A stretch of 64,000 nt of DNA from CAVUFH01 sp963740835. Its GTDB lineage: Bacteria > Actinomycetota > Acidimicrobiia > IMCC26256 > PALSA-610. A model generated the notes under the pieces. That model saw only the letters and a program-made list of their open reading frames with translations. It had not been told where the DNA came from and made no database searches. The stretch covers positions 248,001 through 312,000 of the forward strand of contig CAVUFH010000003.1 of the NCBI GenBank assembly GCA_963740835.1, written 5' to 3'. Shown piece by piece: positions 52,391-60,652 of the stretch. Each line of letters starts with the position of its first letter. Within the stretch, counting starts at the first letter, position 1. The position numbers and the translations under genes were made by a program.

Positions 52391-52481
52391 CAGGTTACAG
52401 AAACGCGATTGCGTGTGTTGTTGCGGCGGCGGGCGCCCGGTCGGCGCCCGCCGCTTTGCGCGGTGAGGACGGCTGATCGGC

Positions 52482-53051
52482 TCAGGCTGCGACCTTCTGC
52501 TCGGTCGGCGCCGCCAGCGAGTGCACCTTCGCGTCGGACCGGCGCAGCTCGATGCCACTCACGAGCATCCAGCTGCCGGCGATCAGGTTGAACAGTCCGA
52601 ACAGCAGGGCCAGCGAGATGGCGCCCATGTCGGGGCGGGCGAACAGCACGACACCGAACGCCACGGACACGAGCCCACCGATGATGAACATGGCGCGGGT
52701 ACCCGCCTCTTCGCCGGCACCGAAGGCGGCGAAGACCTCGACGACACCGGTGACAATCGCCCAGCCGGCCACGAGCAGCACCAAGACGAGAGCCGTCGGC
52801 CCGGGCCACGCCAGCGCGACCACGCCCGCGGCGATATCGACGAGTCCGAGGATCAAATGCCCGAAGACCGGGCCGGCGGTGCGGCTCCTGAACGCGCTCA
52901 CCGCCTCGAACCCGGCCCACATGAAGGCGTACACGGCGAACAGGACGACGAGGGCAAGAACCGTAACCCCCGGCCACGCGAGAGCAACGATGCCGACGCC
53001 GAGCGCGAGCAGGCCTCGCCAGATGAGGGAGGTGCTGAGTGACTTGAGCAT
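52482..53051 (-). CDS. HdeD-family (DUF308) membrane protein, copy 1
   Basis: 189 residues from ATG 53051 with six hydrophobic segments in three helical pairs (ALGVGIVALAWPGVT, AAGVVALAWPGPT, VSVAFGVVLFARPD). The repeated AWPG/ARPD turns are the HdeD hallmark. HdeD-like proteins are linked to acid and general stress. A paralogue is at 60017-60637. It is divergent from the DoxX gene. Confidence 0.87.
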   Translation of the reverse strand: MLKSLSTSLIWRGLLALGVGIVALAWPGVTVLALVVLFAVYAFMWAGFEAVSAFRSRTAGPVFGHLILGLVDIAAGVVALAWPGPTALVLVLLVAGWAIVTGVVEVFAAFGAGEEAGTRAMFIIGGLVSVAFGVVLFARPDMGAISLALLFGLFNLIAGSWMLVSGIELRRSDAKVHSLAAPTEQKVAA

Positions 53052-53101
53052 GACGGTGCCTTTCGTTCGGGGAGATGACGGCCGTACACCGACTCCCGTG
53101 T

Positions 53102-53162
53102 TGATAATCCAGTGATGACGATTACATACAGTCTTGATGATTCATCACAAGTCTGATTATCA
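53102..53162. promoter_or_regulatory. AT-rich divergent promoter with nested inverted repeats
   Basis: TGATAATC (53102-53109) and its complement GATTATCA (53155-53162) flank a 13-bp palindrome TGATGATTCATCA (53135-53147). The stretch is clearly less GC-rich than its surroundings and lies between hdeD copy 1 (minus) and doxX (plus). One or two dimeric regulators may bind. Confidence 0.45.
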
Positions 53163-53221
53163 TGTGCATGAGCCCGCCTGTCAAGGGGCCGGTGCCGCAG
53201 CCCTCAACGAAGGAGTCATCC

Positions 53222-53563
53222 GTGTTCAGCGCCCTGTCTCTTCTGCTCGCAGCCGCCTACCTCGTGCCCGCCATCGCGAAGCTGGGAGCCCACCCGAAGA
53301 TGCTCGCTTCGGCCGGCCACTTCGGGATCCCGTGGTCGCGCTACCAACTGATCGGCGTCGCCGAACTCGTCGCCGCCGCTGGTGTCGTCGCCGGTCTCGT
53401 ATGGGCGCCCATCGGGGTTGCCGCCGCGTCAGGAATGTGCGTGCTGCTTGTCGGCGCGCTGGCTACCCACCGGCGGTCCGGAGATCGCCTCCAAGACGCG
53501 ACGCCCGCACTGGTCGCCCTCGCGGCCAGCCTCGCCTACCTCGCGGTGGCGCTCACGCACTGA
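53222..53563 (+). CDS. DoxX-like membrane protein
   Basis: 113 residues from GTG 53222 with AAGGAG upstream (a longer frame starts at 53162). Four hydrophobic helices: LLLAAAYLVPAIAKL, LIGVAELVAAAGVVAGL, GVAAASGMCVLLVGAL and ALAASLAYLAVAL. This is the DoxX/DoxX_2 pattern, associated with redox and membrane stress. It is part of the stress island and divergent from hdeD copy 1. Confidence 0.82.
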   Translation: MFSALSLLLAAAYLVPAIAKLGAHPKMLASAGHFGIPWSRYQLIGVAELVAAAGVVAGLVWAPIGVAAASGMCVLLVGALATHRRSGDRLQDATPALVALAASLAYLAVALTH

Positions 53564-53776
53564 CCGCAACGAACCTCGAGCACGACACCGGGCGAGGAGC
53601 GGCGCGGTCAGAGACCGTTCTCTCCAACGCTTGCACTTTCCTGCGTCCGTGCCGGATCGGGACGAGTTCGGGAACCCGCGCGCGCTCCTGCTCGGTGAGC
53701 ACCGCGACGCGGTCGCGCGCGGGGTCGCGTTCGTGTGCGGCGTGCGTGTCGAGCGGACGCCATGGCGTCGTTCGTC

Positions 53777-54595
53777 TCAGCTTGTGCGATTCACGATCAA
53801 CAACGGCAACGTGGCGTTGTCGAGCACGTTCCTGGCGACTCCTCGCGACAGACTCACGCCGCGGTGCCCGCCGCCGAGCACGAGCAGGCGGGCCGGAGCG
53901 TCCGCGATGTGCTGTTCGAGACCGGCGCTGATGCTGACAGGGTCGGGGATGGCGACGGTGTCCACGCCGGTGAGCCCGACGTCGGCCACACGCTCGCGCA
54001 TGGACGAGAGGTAAACGTCGGGATCGCCCGGCGGACCGTGGTCGCGGGTGAAGTGTTGGGGCCGGCGCAGGTCGGAGAGCACCGGCTCGTACACGGTCAC
54101 GATCCGCAGACGACTGCGCAGCGACAGTGCCCACGCGGCTGCGACCGCGAGCAGCGGTTCCGCGTTCCCGACGCCGTCGAGCGCGACAACCACGTCAGTC
54201 CCCAGCGACTCCGTCGACGCGTTCGGGCCGACGACGACGAGCGGGTGTCGCGCGCGCCCGATCACTGTCGAACCGACGGAGTGCATGAGCTTCGCCGCGG
54301 GCGGCATACGATCGTGCGACGCGAGGCACAACGTGGCGCCTTCGAGATCTGCGATCTCCAGAAGCACCTTCGCCGGCTCGGGATCGACGCGTACCTCGAC
54401 GTCACGGAAATCGAGACCGGCACGTTTGGCGTCGTCGTAAACGCGTTCGGACGTCCATGCGAGCGCAGCATCAGTCGGTGCAATACCGATGACGCGAGCC
54501 GTTGCGTTCGCCGTCAAGGCAAGGTCGGAGGCAATAGGCAACGCGCGCGCGGCGAACTCTGAGCCGTCGAGTGGGATGACAAGCTTCCGAAGCAT
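53777..54595 (-). CDS. Universal stress protein, tandem UspA domains, copy 1
   Basis: 272 residues from ATG 54595. Each half shows the UspA pattern: KLVIPLDGSEFAARAL and LCLASHDRMPPAAKLMHSVGSTV in the first; DVVVALDGVGNAEPLL and LVLGGGHRGVSLSRGVARNVL in the second. The ATP-binding G-x2-G-x9-G(S/T) motif is degenerate. It is closely similar to copy 2 (60653-61459). A CACGTGATGTGC motif lies 29 bp upstream of its start. Confidence 0.9.
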   Translation of the reverse strand: MLRKLVIPLDGSEFAARALPIASDLALTANATARVIGIAPTDAALAWTSERVYDDAKRAGLDFRDVEVRVDPEPAKVLLEIADLEGATLCLASHDRMPPAAKLMHSVGSTVIGRARHPLVVVGPNASTESLGTDVVVALDGVGNAEPLLAVAAAWALSLRSRLRIVTVYEPVLSDLRRPQHFTRDHGPPGDPDVYLSSMRERVADVGLTGVDTVAIPDPVSISAGLEQHIADAPARLLVLGGGHRGVSLSRGVARNVLDNATLPLLIVNRTS

Positions 54596-54624
54596 GTCGC
54601 CACGATAAGCCGCCGGAAGCCGCC

Positions 54625-54636
54625 GCACATCACGTG
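54625..54636 (-). promoter_or_regulatory. Stress motif, copy A (CACGTGATGTGC, minus strand)
   Basis: Reads CACGTGATGTGC on the minus strand, preceded by CGTACG, 29 bp upstream of usp copy 1. Copies B and C precede the BON gene and HdeD copy 2. Confidence 0.55.
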
Positions 54637-54881
54637 CGTACGGGATCCGTCCGTGCAGCGCGTGGACGCGTGATGCATCGTCGATCTCGAATCAGCACGT
54701 CGGAGACTGGTGCTCTCCGAGCTGGCGAAGGGGCATCCTCACGTGCGGCTGCTTCTCTCCCGCCATTGCTGGAGCTCGAAGTCGGCGTGACGGAGCTGCT
54801 GCTGGCGATCGAGGCGAAGCCTCACGATCGACGCGGCGCGCTCCCGCTCGTCGCTTCTTCCTGACGGTCGCGTTCGCCCAC

Positions 54882-54904
54882 GCGTACGTGCTCACGTGAT
54901 GTGC
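54882..54904 (+). promoter_or_regulatory. Stress motif, copy B
   Basis: The 20-mer GCGTACGTGCTCACGTGATG (54882-54901) is identical to 59905-59924. With the following TGC it also contains copy A's 12-mer. It is 64 bp upstream of the BON-domain gene start. Confidence 0.6.
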
Positions 54905-54968
54905 ACACGCCGTTTCGTGCGCACGATAGCGAGACCGCACCGCACGACACACAGACAAGGAGATCGGC

Positions 54969-55622
54969 ATGCACAAGCCCAATCATTTGCTCGAGTTCGA
55001 CGTCAAGGACACGCTCGACTGGGATTCGACAATCGACGACCGGCGCATCGAGGTCAAAGCCGACGACGGCCGCGTCACCCTGACGGGCTCCGCGCCGAGC
55101 TATTACGAGAAAGTCCGAGCGACCGAGGACGCCTGGAGCGTCGGCGGCGTCAAGGCTCTCGACAACGAGATTCTCGTCGGGCTCACAGGCGAAGCGATCA
55201 ACGACGCCCAGCTCGAGCAGGCATGCCGCGACGCACTCGACCATGAACGCGGCGTGCCCAAAGGGTCGGTCACGCCAACCGTCATCGGCGGCAACGTGCG
55301 ACTGGCCGGCCACGTCCGCAACCCCTTCCAACGCGACGCCGCCGAATTTGCGGTCAGCCGCCTCGACGGCGTCCTCGCGATCGAGAACCTCATCGCGATC
55401 TCAGCCGAACCGATCCCGAGCGACGTCGCCGACCGAGTGAACAAGGCGTTCAAGCGCAACGCGATCATCGACGACTCCAAGATCAAGGTGACCAACGATG
55501 GCCACACGATCTACCTCACCGGCGACGTCGGCTCATACGCCGCCATGCGAGCAGCGCTCGACACCGCGTGGCAAGCGCCCGGTGTCGACAACGTCGTCAA
55601 CGATCTCGTGATCGCTCCGTAG
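54969..55622 (+). CDS. Triple BON-domain (OsmY-like) stress protein
   Basis: 217 residues from ATG 54969 with AAGGAGATC upstream. Three BON repeats: VKDTLDWDSTIDDRRIEVKA with GRVTLTGSAP, a second around ACRDALDHERG and GGNVRLAGHV, and a third around VNKAFKRNAIIDDSKIKV with HTIYLTGDV. There is no signal peptide, so it is probably cytoplasmic. BON proteins are membrane- or lipid-associated and osmotically induced. Confidence 0.9.
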   Translation: MHKPNHLLEFDVKDTLDWDSTIDDRRIEVKADDGRVTLTGSAPSYYEKVRATEDAWSVGGVKALDNEILVGLTGEAINDAQLEQACRDALDHERGVPKGSVTPTVIGGNVRLAGHVRNPFQRDAAEFAVSRLDGVLAIENLIAISAEPIPSDVADRVNKAFKRNAIIDDSKIKVTNDGHTIYLTGDVGSYAAMRAALDTAWQAPGVDNVVNDLVIAP

Positions 55623-55709
55623 CCGAGCCCCGCGCCGCGCCCGTCACTCTCAGCGTGACGGGCGCGGCGACCGTGGCTCTCGGAACGAACCTCGGCTACC
55701 GTCGCCGAG

Positions 55710-58487
55710 GTGCTGCTTGGTCGCGAAGAAGAGCACGCCGCGATCGACCGTCTCTTGGACGGCGCACGCCGAGGCTCGAGCGGCGTACTCGTCCTGCGCG
55801 GGCCAGCGGGAATCGGCAAGACCTCGCTCCTCGACGCCGCCGTCGCGAGCGCAAAGGATTTCACGAGCTCGTGCGTCGCCGGCGCGGAGTCCGAGATCGC
55901 GCTCGGTTTCGCGGCGGTCCACCAGCTGGTGCTCCCGTTCCTCGGACGCATCGGCGATCTGCCCGGGCCCCAGCGCCACGCGTTGGAGTCGGTCTTCGGG
56001 CTCGCTGACCACGGACCGCCCGACCCCCTGCTGGTCTTTCTCGGAGTGCTCACGCTGTTCGACACTGCGGCCACGCAGCAGCCGTTACTCCTCGTGATCG
56101 ACGACGCCCAGTGGCTCGACGACGAGTCCGCGCGCGTCTTGGCCTTCGTCGGCCGCCGCCTGCACGCCGATCCGATCGTGATGCTTTACGCGCTACGCGA
56201 TCCCGAAGCCCGAGCCAAGCACACGTTGGACGTCCTGCCGCAGCTCAAGATTCTCGGACTGCCGCAAGCCGACTCGCGTGCGCTGTTGGAATGCCTCGCG
56301 GGCGGGCCGATCGATACCGACGTCGCGGAACGACTCATCCACGCGACACAGGGCAACCCGCTGGCGCTGACCGAGTTCGTCGCCAGATTGGATCCCGAAC
56401 AGCTTCAAGGGAACGCGCCACTCCCGGAGCCGCTGCCGGTCGGGCGATCGCTGCAAGACCAGTTCGCGGCACGCGCACGCGAGCTACCGCCGGCGGGCCA
56501 GTCGGTGTTGCTGCTTGTCTCTGCAGAGCGATTCGGCGATCCCGCGCTGCTGCATCGCGCCGCCAACGCGATGGGCGTGTCGTGGCACGAAGGAGTCGCG
56601 AGCATCGAAGCAGCTGGTCTCGCGACGTTCACACCCGCGGCGGGCTTCCGTCATCCGCTCGTTCGGTCGGCGGTGTACCACAGCGCGACGCCGTCGGAGC
56701 GCCGCCAAGTACACCGGGCGCTGGCCGACGCGCTCGTCGGCGCCGACGACGTCGACCGGCGCAGTTGGCATCTCGGTGCCGCCGCCGCCGCGCCCGACGA
56801 GGACGTCGCGGAGGCCCTCGAGTGCTCCGCCGAGCGCGTGTTCCAACGCGGCGGCACGCACGCCGCGGCGGAGTTCGTCATGCGGGCGGCGGACCTCACC
56901 CCTGACCCCGAGCGCAGGGTCGACCGGCTGCTCGCCGCGGTGCGGATGCGGTCGGCCGAGGGCGACGAGACACGCGCGCAGCCGCTGCTCGACGGGGTGA
57001 TGGCGCGCGTCCGCGTCGGCCGGCAACGCGCGGAGGCGGAGTGGACCCAAGGGCTCATCTGGCTCGGCGCGGGTCGTGCGCACGACGCCATGCGCGTCTT
57101 GGCGCGCGCGGTGTCGTCGATCGAGCAATACGACGACGGTATGCCGCTCCACGCGCTGATCACCGCCGAGAATGCCGCGCTCTACGCGGAATCGCTCAGC
57201 GACGGCTCACTGACCAGTGCCGTCGCCGCAACGGCACTTCGCCTGTTGCCGAACGATGCGTCACTCGAGCCGGCCGAGGAGTTGGTGCGCGGGATCGCGA
57301 TCCGGCTCACGGACGGGTACGCCGCCGCCGCTCCCATCATCCGGGCCGCGATCGCTGGGTTGCGAGAACGGGCCGAGAACGACGACGGTGCCCGCCTCAT
57401 GCCGGACGCACACGAGCACGGCGCGATGTTGCACCTGCTCGCCGTGAACGCCGCCTGCGCGCTCCTCGACGATGTTGCGTTGGACGTCGCGACACGATCG
57501 TGGGTTGATTTCGGCCGCCGTACGCGGACGTTGACCACTCTGCCAATAGCGTTTGATCTGCGCAGCGTGTGCGACGTCCTTGCCGGCCGCTTCGGGGCGG
57601 CCGAATCGGCAATTCGCGAGTCCGACGACATTCTCGCGTTCGCGGGCGCGCGCGGCCACATCGGCGAGGCGGGCGTCGGCCGGCTGCTCCTCGAGGCGTA
57701 TCGCGGCAACGAGCAAGCGACGTGCACCATCGCGAAACGCAGGTCCGAGGACGCGCGAGAGCGCGGCAGCGGCGTCGACCTTGATCATTCGCATCTTGCA
57801 CTTGCGGTGCTCGACGTCAGCATGGGCCGTTATGCAGCAGCGCTCGAGCACTGCCGTGAACTCGAGGCGCACGACACCGTTGCGGTCTCCACGTTCGCGT
57901 TTCCACTGCTTGTGGAAGCCGCTGTGCGCTGTGGTGATCTTGCGGCTGCAAACGCCGCGCATGATCGGTTCTCCGAGCGCGCGGCCGCCGCGGGAACCGA
58001 ATGGGCGCTCGGTCTGCTCGCATCGACGCGCGCCCTGCTCGCCGCCGACGATGGCGCCGAGGTGCACTACTCGGAAGCGCTCGCCCGGCTTGCACGCACC
58101 AGCGCGGCAGTCGACCTCGCACGCGTGCAGCTGCTGTACGGCGAATGGCTACGACGGACACGCCGGCGTCGAGACGCGCGCGAACCGCTACGGACGGCGC
58201 TCGAGTTCTTCGAGCGGCTCGGCGCCCGAGCGTTCGCCGAACGCACGCGACGTGAGCTCGCCGCGACCGGCGAGCACAGCCGGCCGCGATCTGATGCGAC
58301 GCGCGACATGCTGACGGTGCAGGAGGCGCAAATCGCGCGGCTTGTCGCGGACGGTTTAACGAATCCGCAGATCGCCTGCCAGCTCTATATCAGTAAGAGC
58401 ACCGTTGAGTATCACCTGCGCAAGATCTACCGGAAGCTCGATGTCACGACGCGGACGCAACTTGCGCGTCTCGTCCTGTCGGACTGA
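55710..58487 (+). CDS. LAL-family LuxR regulator with AAA/STAND ATPase domain
   Basis: 925 residues from GTG 55710. N-terminal ATPase: Walker A GPAGIGKTSLL, Walker B LLLVIDDAQWLD. A long TPR-like helical middle follows. C-terminal LuxR HTH (about 862-925): LTVQEAQIARLVADGLTNPQIAC, then STVEYHLRKIYRKL. Large ATP-binding LuxR regulators integrate signals by ATP/ligand binding. It lies inside the stress island and converges on a second LuxR gene. Confidence 0.93.
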   Translation: MLLGREEEHAAIDRLLDGARRGSSGVLVLRGPAGIGKTSLLDAAVASAKDFTSSCVAGAESEIALGFAAVHQLVLPFLGRIGDLPGPQRHALESVFGLADHGPPDPLLVFLGVLTLFDTAATQQPLLLVIDDAQWLDDESARVLAFVGRRLHADPIVMLYALRDPEARAKHTLDVLPQLKILGLPQADSRALLECLAGGPIDTDVAERLIHATQGNPLALTEFVARLDPEQLQGNAPLPEPLPVGRSLQDQFAARARELPPAGQSVLLLVSAERFGDPALLHRAANAMGVSWHEGVASIEAAGLATFTPAAGFRHPLVRSAVYHSATPSERRQVHRALADALVGADDVDRRSWHLGAAAAAPDEDVAEALECSAERVFQRGGTHAAAEFVMRAADLTPDPERRVDRLLAAVRMRSAEGDETRAQPLLDGVMARVRVGRQRAEAEWTQGLIWLGAGRAHDAMRVLARAVSSIEQYDDGMPLHALITAENAALYAESLSDGSLTSAVAATALRLLPNDASLEPAEELVRGIAIRLTDGYAAAAPIIRAAIAGLRERAENDDGARLMPDAHEHGAMLHLLAVNAACALLDDVALDVATRSWVDFGRRTRTLTTLPIAFDLRSVCDVLAGRFGAAESAIRESDDILAFAGARGHIGEAGVGRLLLEAYRGNEQATCTIAKRRSEDARERGSGVDLDHSHLALAVLDVSMGRYAAALEHCRELEAHDTVAVSTFAFPLLVEAAVRCGDLAAANAAHDRFSERAAAAGTEWALGLLASTRALLAADDGAEVHYSEALARLARTSAAVDLARVQLLYGEWLRRTRRRRDAREPLRTALEFFERLGARAFAERTRRELAATGEHSRPRSDATRDMLTVQEAQIARLVADGLTNPQIACQLYISKSTVEYHLRKIYRKLDVTTRTQLARLVLSD

Positions 58488-59382
58488 CGCTCGTGCGATT
58501 GGCGACGGCCGCGGCAAGCGCGACCCGCGAGTTCACGTCCAGCTTGCGAAATACCTTGCGGAGGTGCGAGTCCACGGTGTGGTGCGACAGGAACAGCCGC
58601 GTCGCGATCTCCCGGTTCGTGAGGCCTCGGGCGGCGAGTTCCGCGACCACGCGTTCGGTTTCGGTCAGGCCGTCCCAGCCGATGTCGTAAGACCACGAGG
58701 ATCGAGACGAGCTGCGTGCCGACGTCGTCTGCACGAGGGCAGCGACAACGACGCCCTCGTTCTCCACCGGCGTCACGGTCGTAAGCACCGGCGCGCCCCT
58801 CCGCGTCGGGAACTGCACCGCGTCACGCTCGCAGCACTCCGCTGCCCGCGAAGCCGTCGCCCACAGTGACGCGCGATCGGCCTCATCGAAAAACCGTTCG
58901 GCTTGCGCGTTGCACAGCATCGTGTCTTCGCTGACGAGCATGAGCGGGCCACGCGCCCGGCGCCGGGCGCGCAGGAACGTCTCCTTCAGGACGCGTTCGC
59001 GCACGGATCGTCCGTCGAGAAGTCGCTCCTCGATCTCGCGAGCGCATTGGCGAACGACGAGCCTCAGCAGGGGTGCGTCGGCATGCGGCCAGACGAGTGC
59101 GACCGCGCCGAGGCGCTGCCCCGTGCCCCGGTCCACGACCGGCGCCGAGGCGGTGGTTACGTCTGCGAGCTCGCGCTGGTCGGCGCCGCGCCGGTAGATC
59201 ACGCGTTCCCGTTCGTCACGGACGATGATCGCGACGCCGATGCCTTCGAGCTCGCTGGTGAGGCGATCCATGACGAGTGTGCTGACGGTCAACAGGCGAC
59301 GAGCCCGCGGCGCGAGGTGTGGCGACGGCGGTTGTGTGGGCCGCTCGACTGCCTGTTCGGTGACTTCCTGCAGTGCAACCAT
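58444..59382 (-). CDS. LuxR-type regulator with sensor-like N-terminus
   Basis: 312 residues from ATG 59382. The N-terminal part resembles GAF/PAS sensor domains (GVAIIVRDERERVIYRRG, LMLVSEDTMLCNAQAERFF). The C-terminal HTH reads LTETERVVAELAARGLTNRE and TVDSHLRKVFRKL. Its 3' end overlaps the LAL gene's 3' end by 44 bp on opposite strands. A DosR-box-like palindrome lies about 157 bp upstream of its start. Confidence 0.88.
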   Translation of the reverse strand: MVALQEVTEQAVERPTQPPSPHLAPRARRLLTVSTLVMDRLTSELEGIGVAIIVRDERERVIYRRGADQRELADVTTASAPVVDRGTGQRLGAVALVWPHADAPLLRLVVRQCAREIEERLLDGRSVRERVLKETFLRARRRARGPLMLVSEDTMLCNAQAERFFDEADRASLWATASRAAECCERDAVQFPTRRGAPVLTTVTPVENEGVVVAALVQTTSARSSSRSSWSYDIGWDGLTETERVVAELAARGLTNREIATRLFLSHHTVDSHLRKVFRKLDVNSRVALAAAVANRTSVSPTGRDAQVASAS

Positions 59383-59538
59383 GCGATGCAGCGTAGGAAG
59401 GTGCGGGCTCAGTCGAATCTGCGAAACCCACAGTCCTGGCGGGCTGAAGGCACGAGTCGGGGCGCGCTCGCGATGCGCGCACAGCGTGGGCTTCCGAGTG
59501 CGTCGCGCCGGCGCGCGAGTCCTTCGACCTGCGAGAAA

Positions 59539-59552
59539 GGGACTTAGGTCCC
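59539..59552. promoter_or_regulatory. DosR-box-like palindrome
   Basis: GGGACTTAGGTCCC matches the core of the mycobacterial DosR site (GGGACTWWAGTCCC) at 13 of 14 positions; the flanks do not match. DosR controls many universal stress proteins in mycobacteria, and this island encodes two. No DosR-type response regulator is in the window. Confidence 0.4.
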
Positions 59553-59904
59553 GGCGGTTCGCGGCCGCGACTGTGGTGTTCGTGGATGCGAACGACGGTC
59601 GCGCCCCGGTGACATCACCCTCACCCCGCAACGCCGACGGCCGGGGCTCGAACCGTCGCGCAGCCGACTGTTGCCGAGAACTCGTCGCCCGCGCTCCACG
59701 TGCTGCGGCTCGAAAACGGGCGGCGGGTCCGCGATCGAAGACGCGAGACCGGCGTGCGCCCGGACGAGCTTGTCGCGTCGTTGCGCGTCTCGCGTGCGCC
59801 GATACTCGACGAAGTCCTCTCTCGAAGGCGGCTGCTTCCGCATCCGCATCCGCAGACGATTGCACGCGGGTCGTCGCCGCGCCTCACGCGACCACGTGAA
59901 CGGC

Positions 59905-59927
59905 GCGTACGTGCTCACGTGATGCGC
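59905..59927 (+). promoter_or_regulatory. Stress motif, copy C
   Basis: The 20-mer at 59905-59924 is identical to 54882-54901 and continues as CGC; a CACGTGAACG lies 12 bp before it. It is about 90 bp upstream of HdeD copy 2 and the following usp gene. Confidence 0.6.
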
Positions 59928-60016
59928 ACCGCGTTCTTGGCGCTCAGCATGGCGACACGGTGTTCCACCAGGGCACGGAGCGCAGTCAAGCAGTCCCGGA
60001 ACCAAAGGAGCGAACA

Positions 60017-60637
60017 ATGCTCGTTACAAATCCCTTCGACACGGCCTACGACCTCGACCGCGCTTCGCGCGGTTGGTGGGTGCTCTTGTTCAACGGCATC
60101 ATCACCGTCGTTGCCGGCGGCATCATCTTGTTCACGGACTGGAAGCTCGGCGATCTCGCCGTCTTCATCGGCGCGCTCCTCGTGCTCCGTGGCGTGTTCG
60201 ACATGTTCAGCGTTCCCGTCGACGGCTCGAGCAGGGGCTGGTCGGTTGCTCTCGGCGTGCTCGAGTTCGGCCTCGGCTTGCTGGTGTGGGCCTGGCCGTC
60301 GCCGACGCTGCTCGTCATCGCGTTCTGGATCGGCTGGTACGTGCTCTTCAGCGGCATCCTCACGATCTCGGGTGCGGTCGCGGGCCGCGACGTGATCCCG
60401 TACTGGGGCTTCATGCTCGCGTTGGGAATCGGCGAAGTGTTGCTGTCGTTCTGGTTGCTCGCTCGGCCCGGCATGACGCTCGTCGCCACAGTGCTTGCGA
60501 TCGGACTGTGGGCCCTCGTCGTCGGCGTCGTGCAGATCGTGGTCGCGTTCGACATGAAGCGGCTGCGGGACCGCGCGTCGAGCATGGACCGCGGCCTGAC
60601 AGACATCCAGCGTGATCCCCACCACGCGAACGCCTGA
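60017..60637 (+). CDS. HdeD-family (DUF308) membrane protein, copy 2
   Basis: 206 residues from ATG 60017 with AAAGGAG upstream. Six hydrophobic segments in three pairs, with FTDW, AWPSPT and ARPGMT turns matching copy 1's pattern. A basic, charged tail (FDMKRLRDRASSM) faces the cytoplasm. It probably shares a transcript with usp copy 2, 15 bp downstream. Confidence 0.87.
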   Translation: MLVTNPFDTAYDLDRASRGWWVLLFNGIITVVAGGIILFTDWKLGDLAVFIGALLVLRGVFDMFSVPVDGSSRGWSVALGVLEFGLGLLVWAWPSPTLLVIAFWIGWYVLFSGILTISGAVAGRDVIPYWGFMLALGIGEVLLSFWLLARPGMTLVATVLAIGLWALVVGVVQIVVAFDMKRLRDRASSMDRGLTDIQRDPHHANA

Positions 60638-60652
60638 TCGGCCGCGGTCAAG

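Larger units (their letters stand above)
54596..54968. other. Divergent regulatory stretch between usp copy 1 and the BON gene
   Basis: Holds two copies of the CACGTGATGTGC motif (see separate entries), one facing each gene. A short open frame around 54690-54864 (LLELEVGVTELLLAIEAKPH at its end, other frame earlier) has coding-like bias and might be a small frameshifted gene, but support is weak. Confidence 0.4.
59383..60016. other. 634-bp regulatory stretch without supported gene
   Basis: Upstream of both the LuxR gene (minus) and HdeD copy 2 (plus). Open frames here are arginine-rich and lack ribosome binding sites or family features. The stretch holds a DosR-like palindrome (59539-59552) and stress motif C (59905-59927). 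Confidence 0.5.

Noticed and set aside
59544..60017. 157-residue minus-strand frame before HdeD copy 2
   Set aside because: Arginine-rich, no ribosome binding site, no motif; overlaps promoter motifs.
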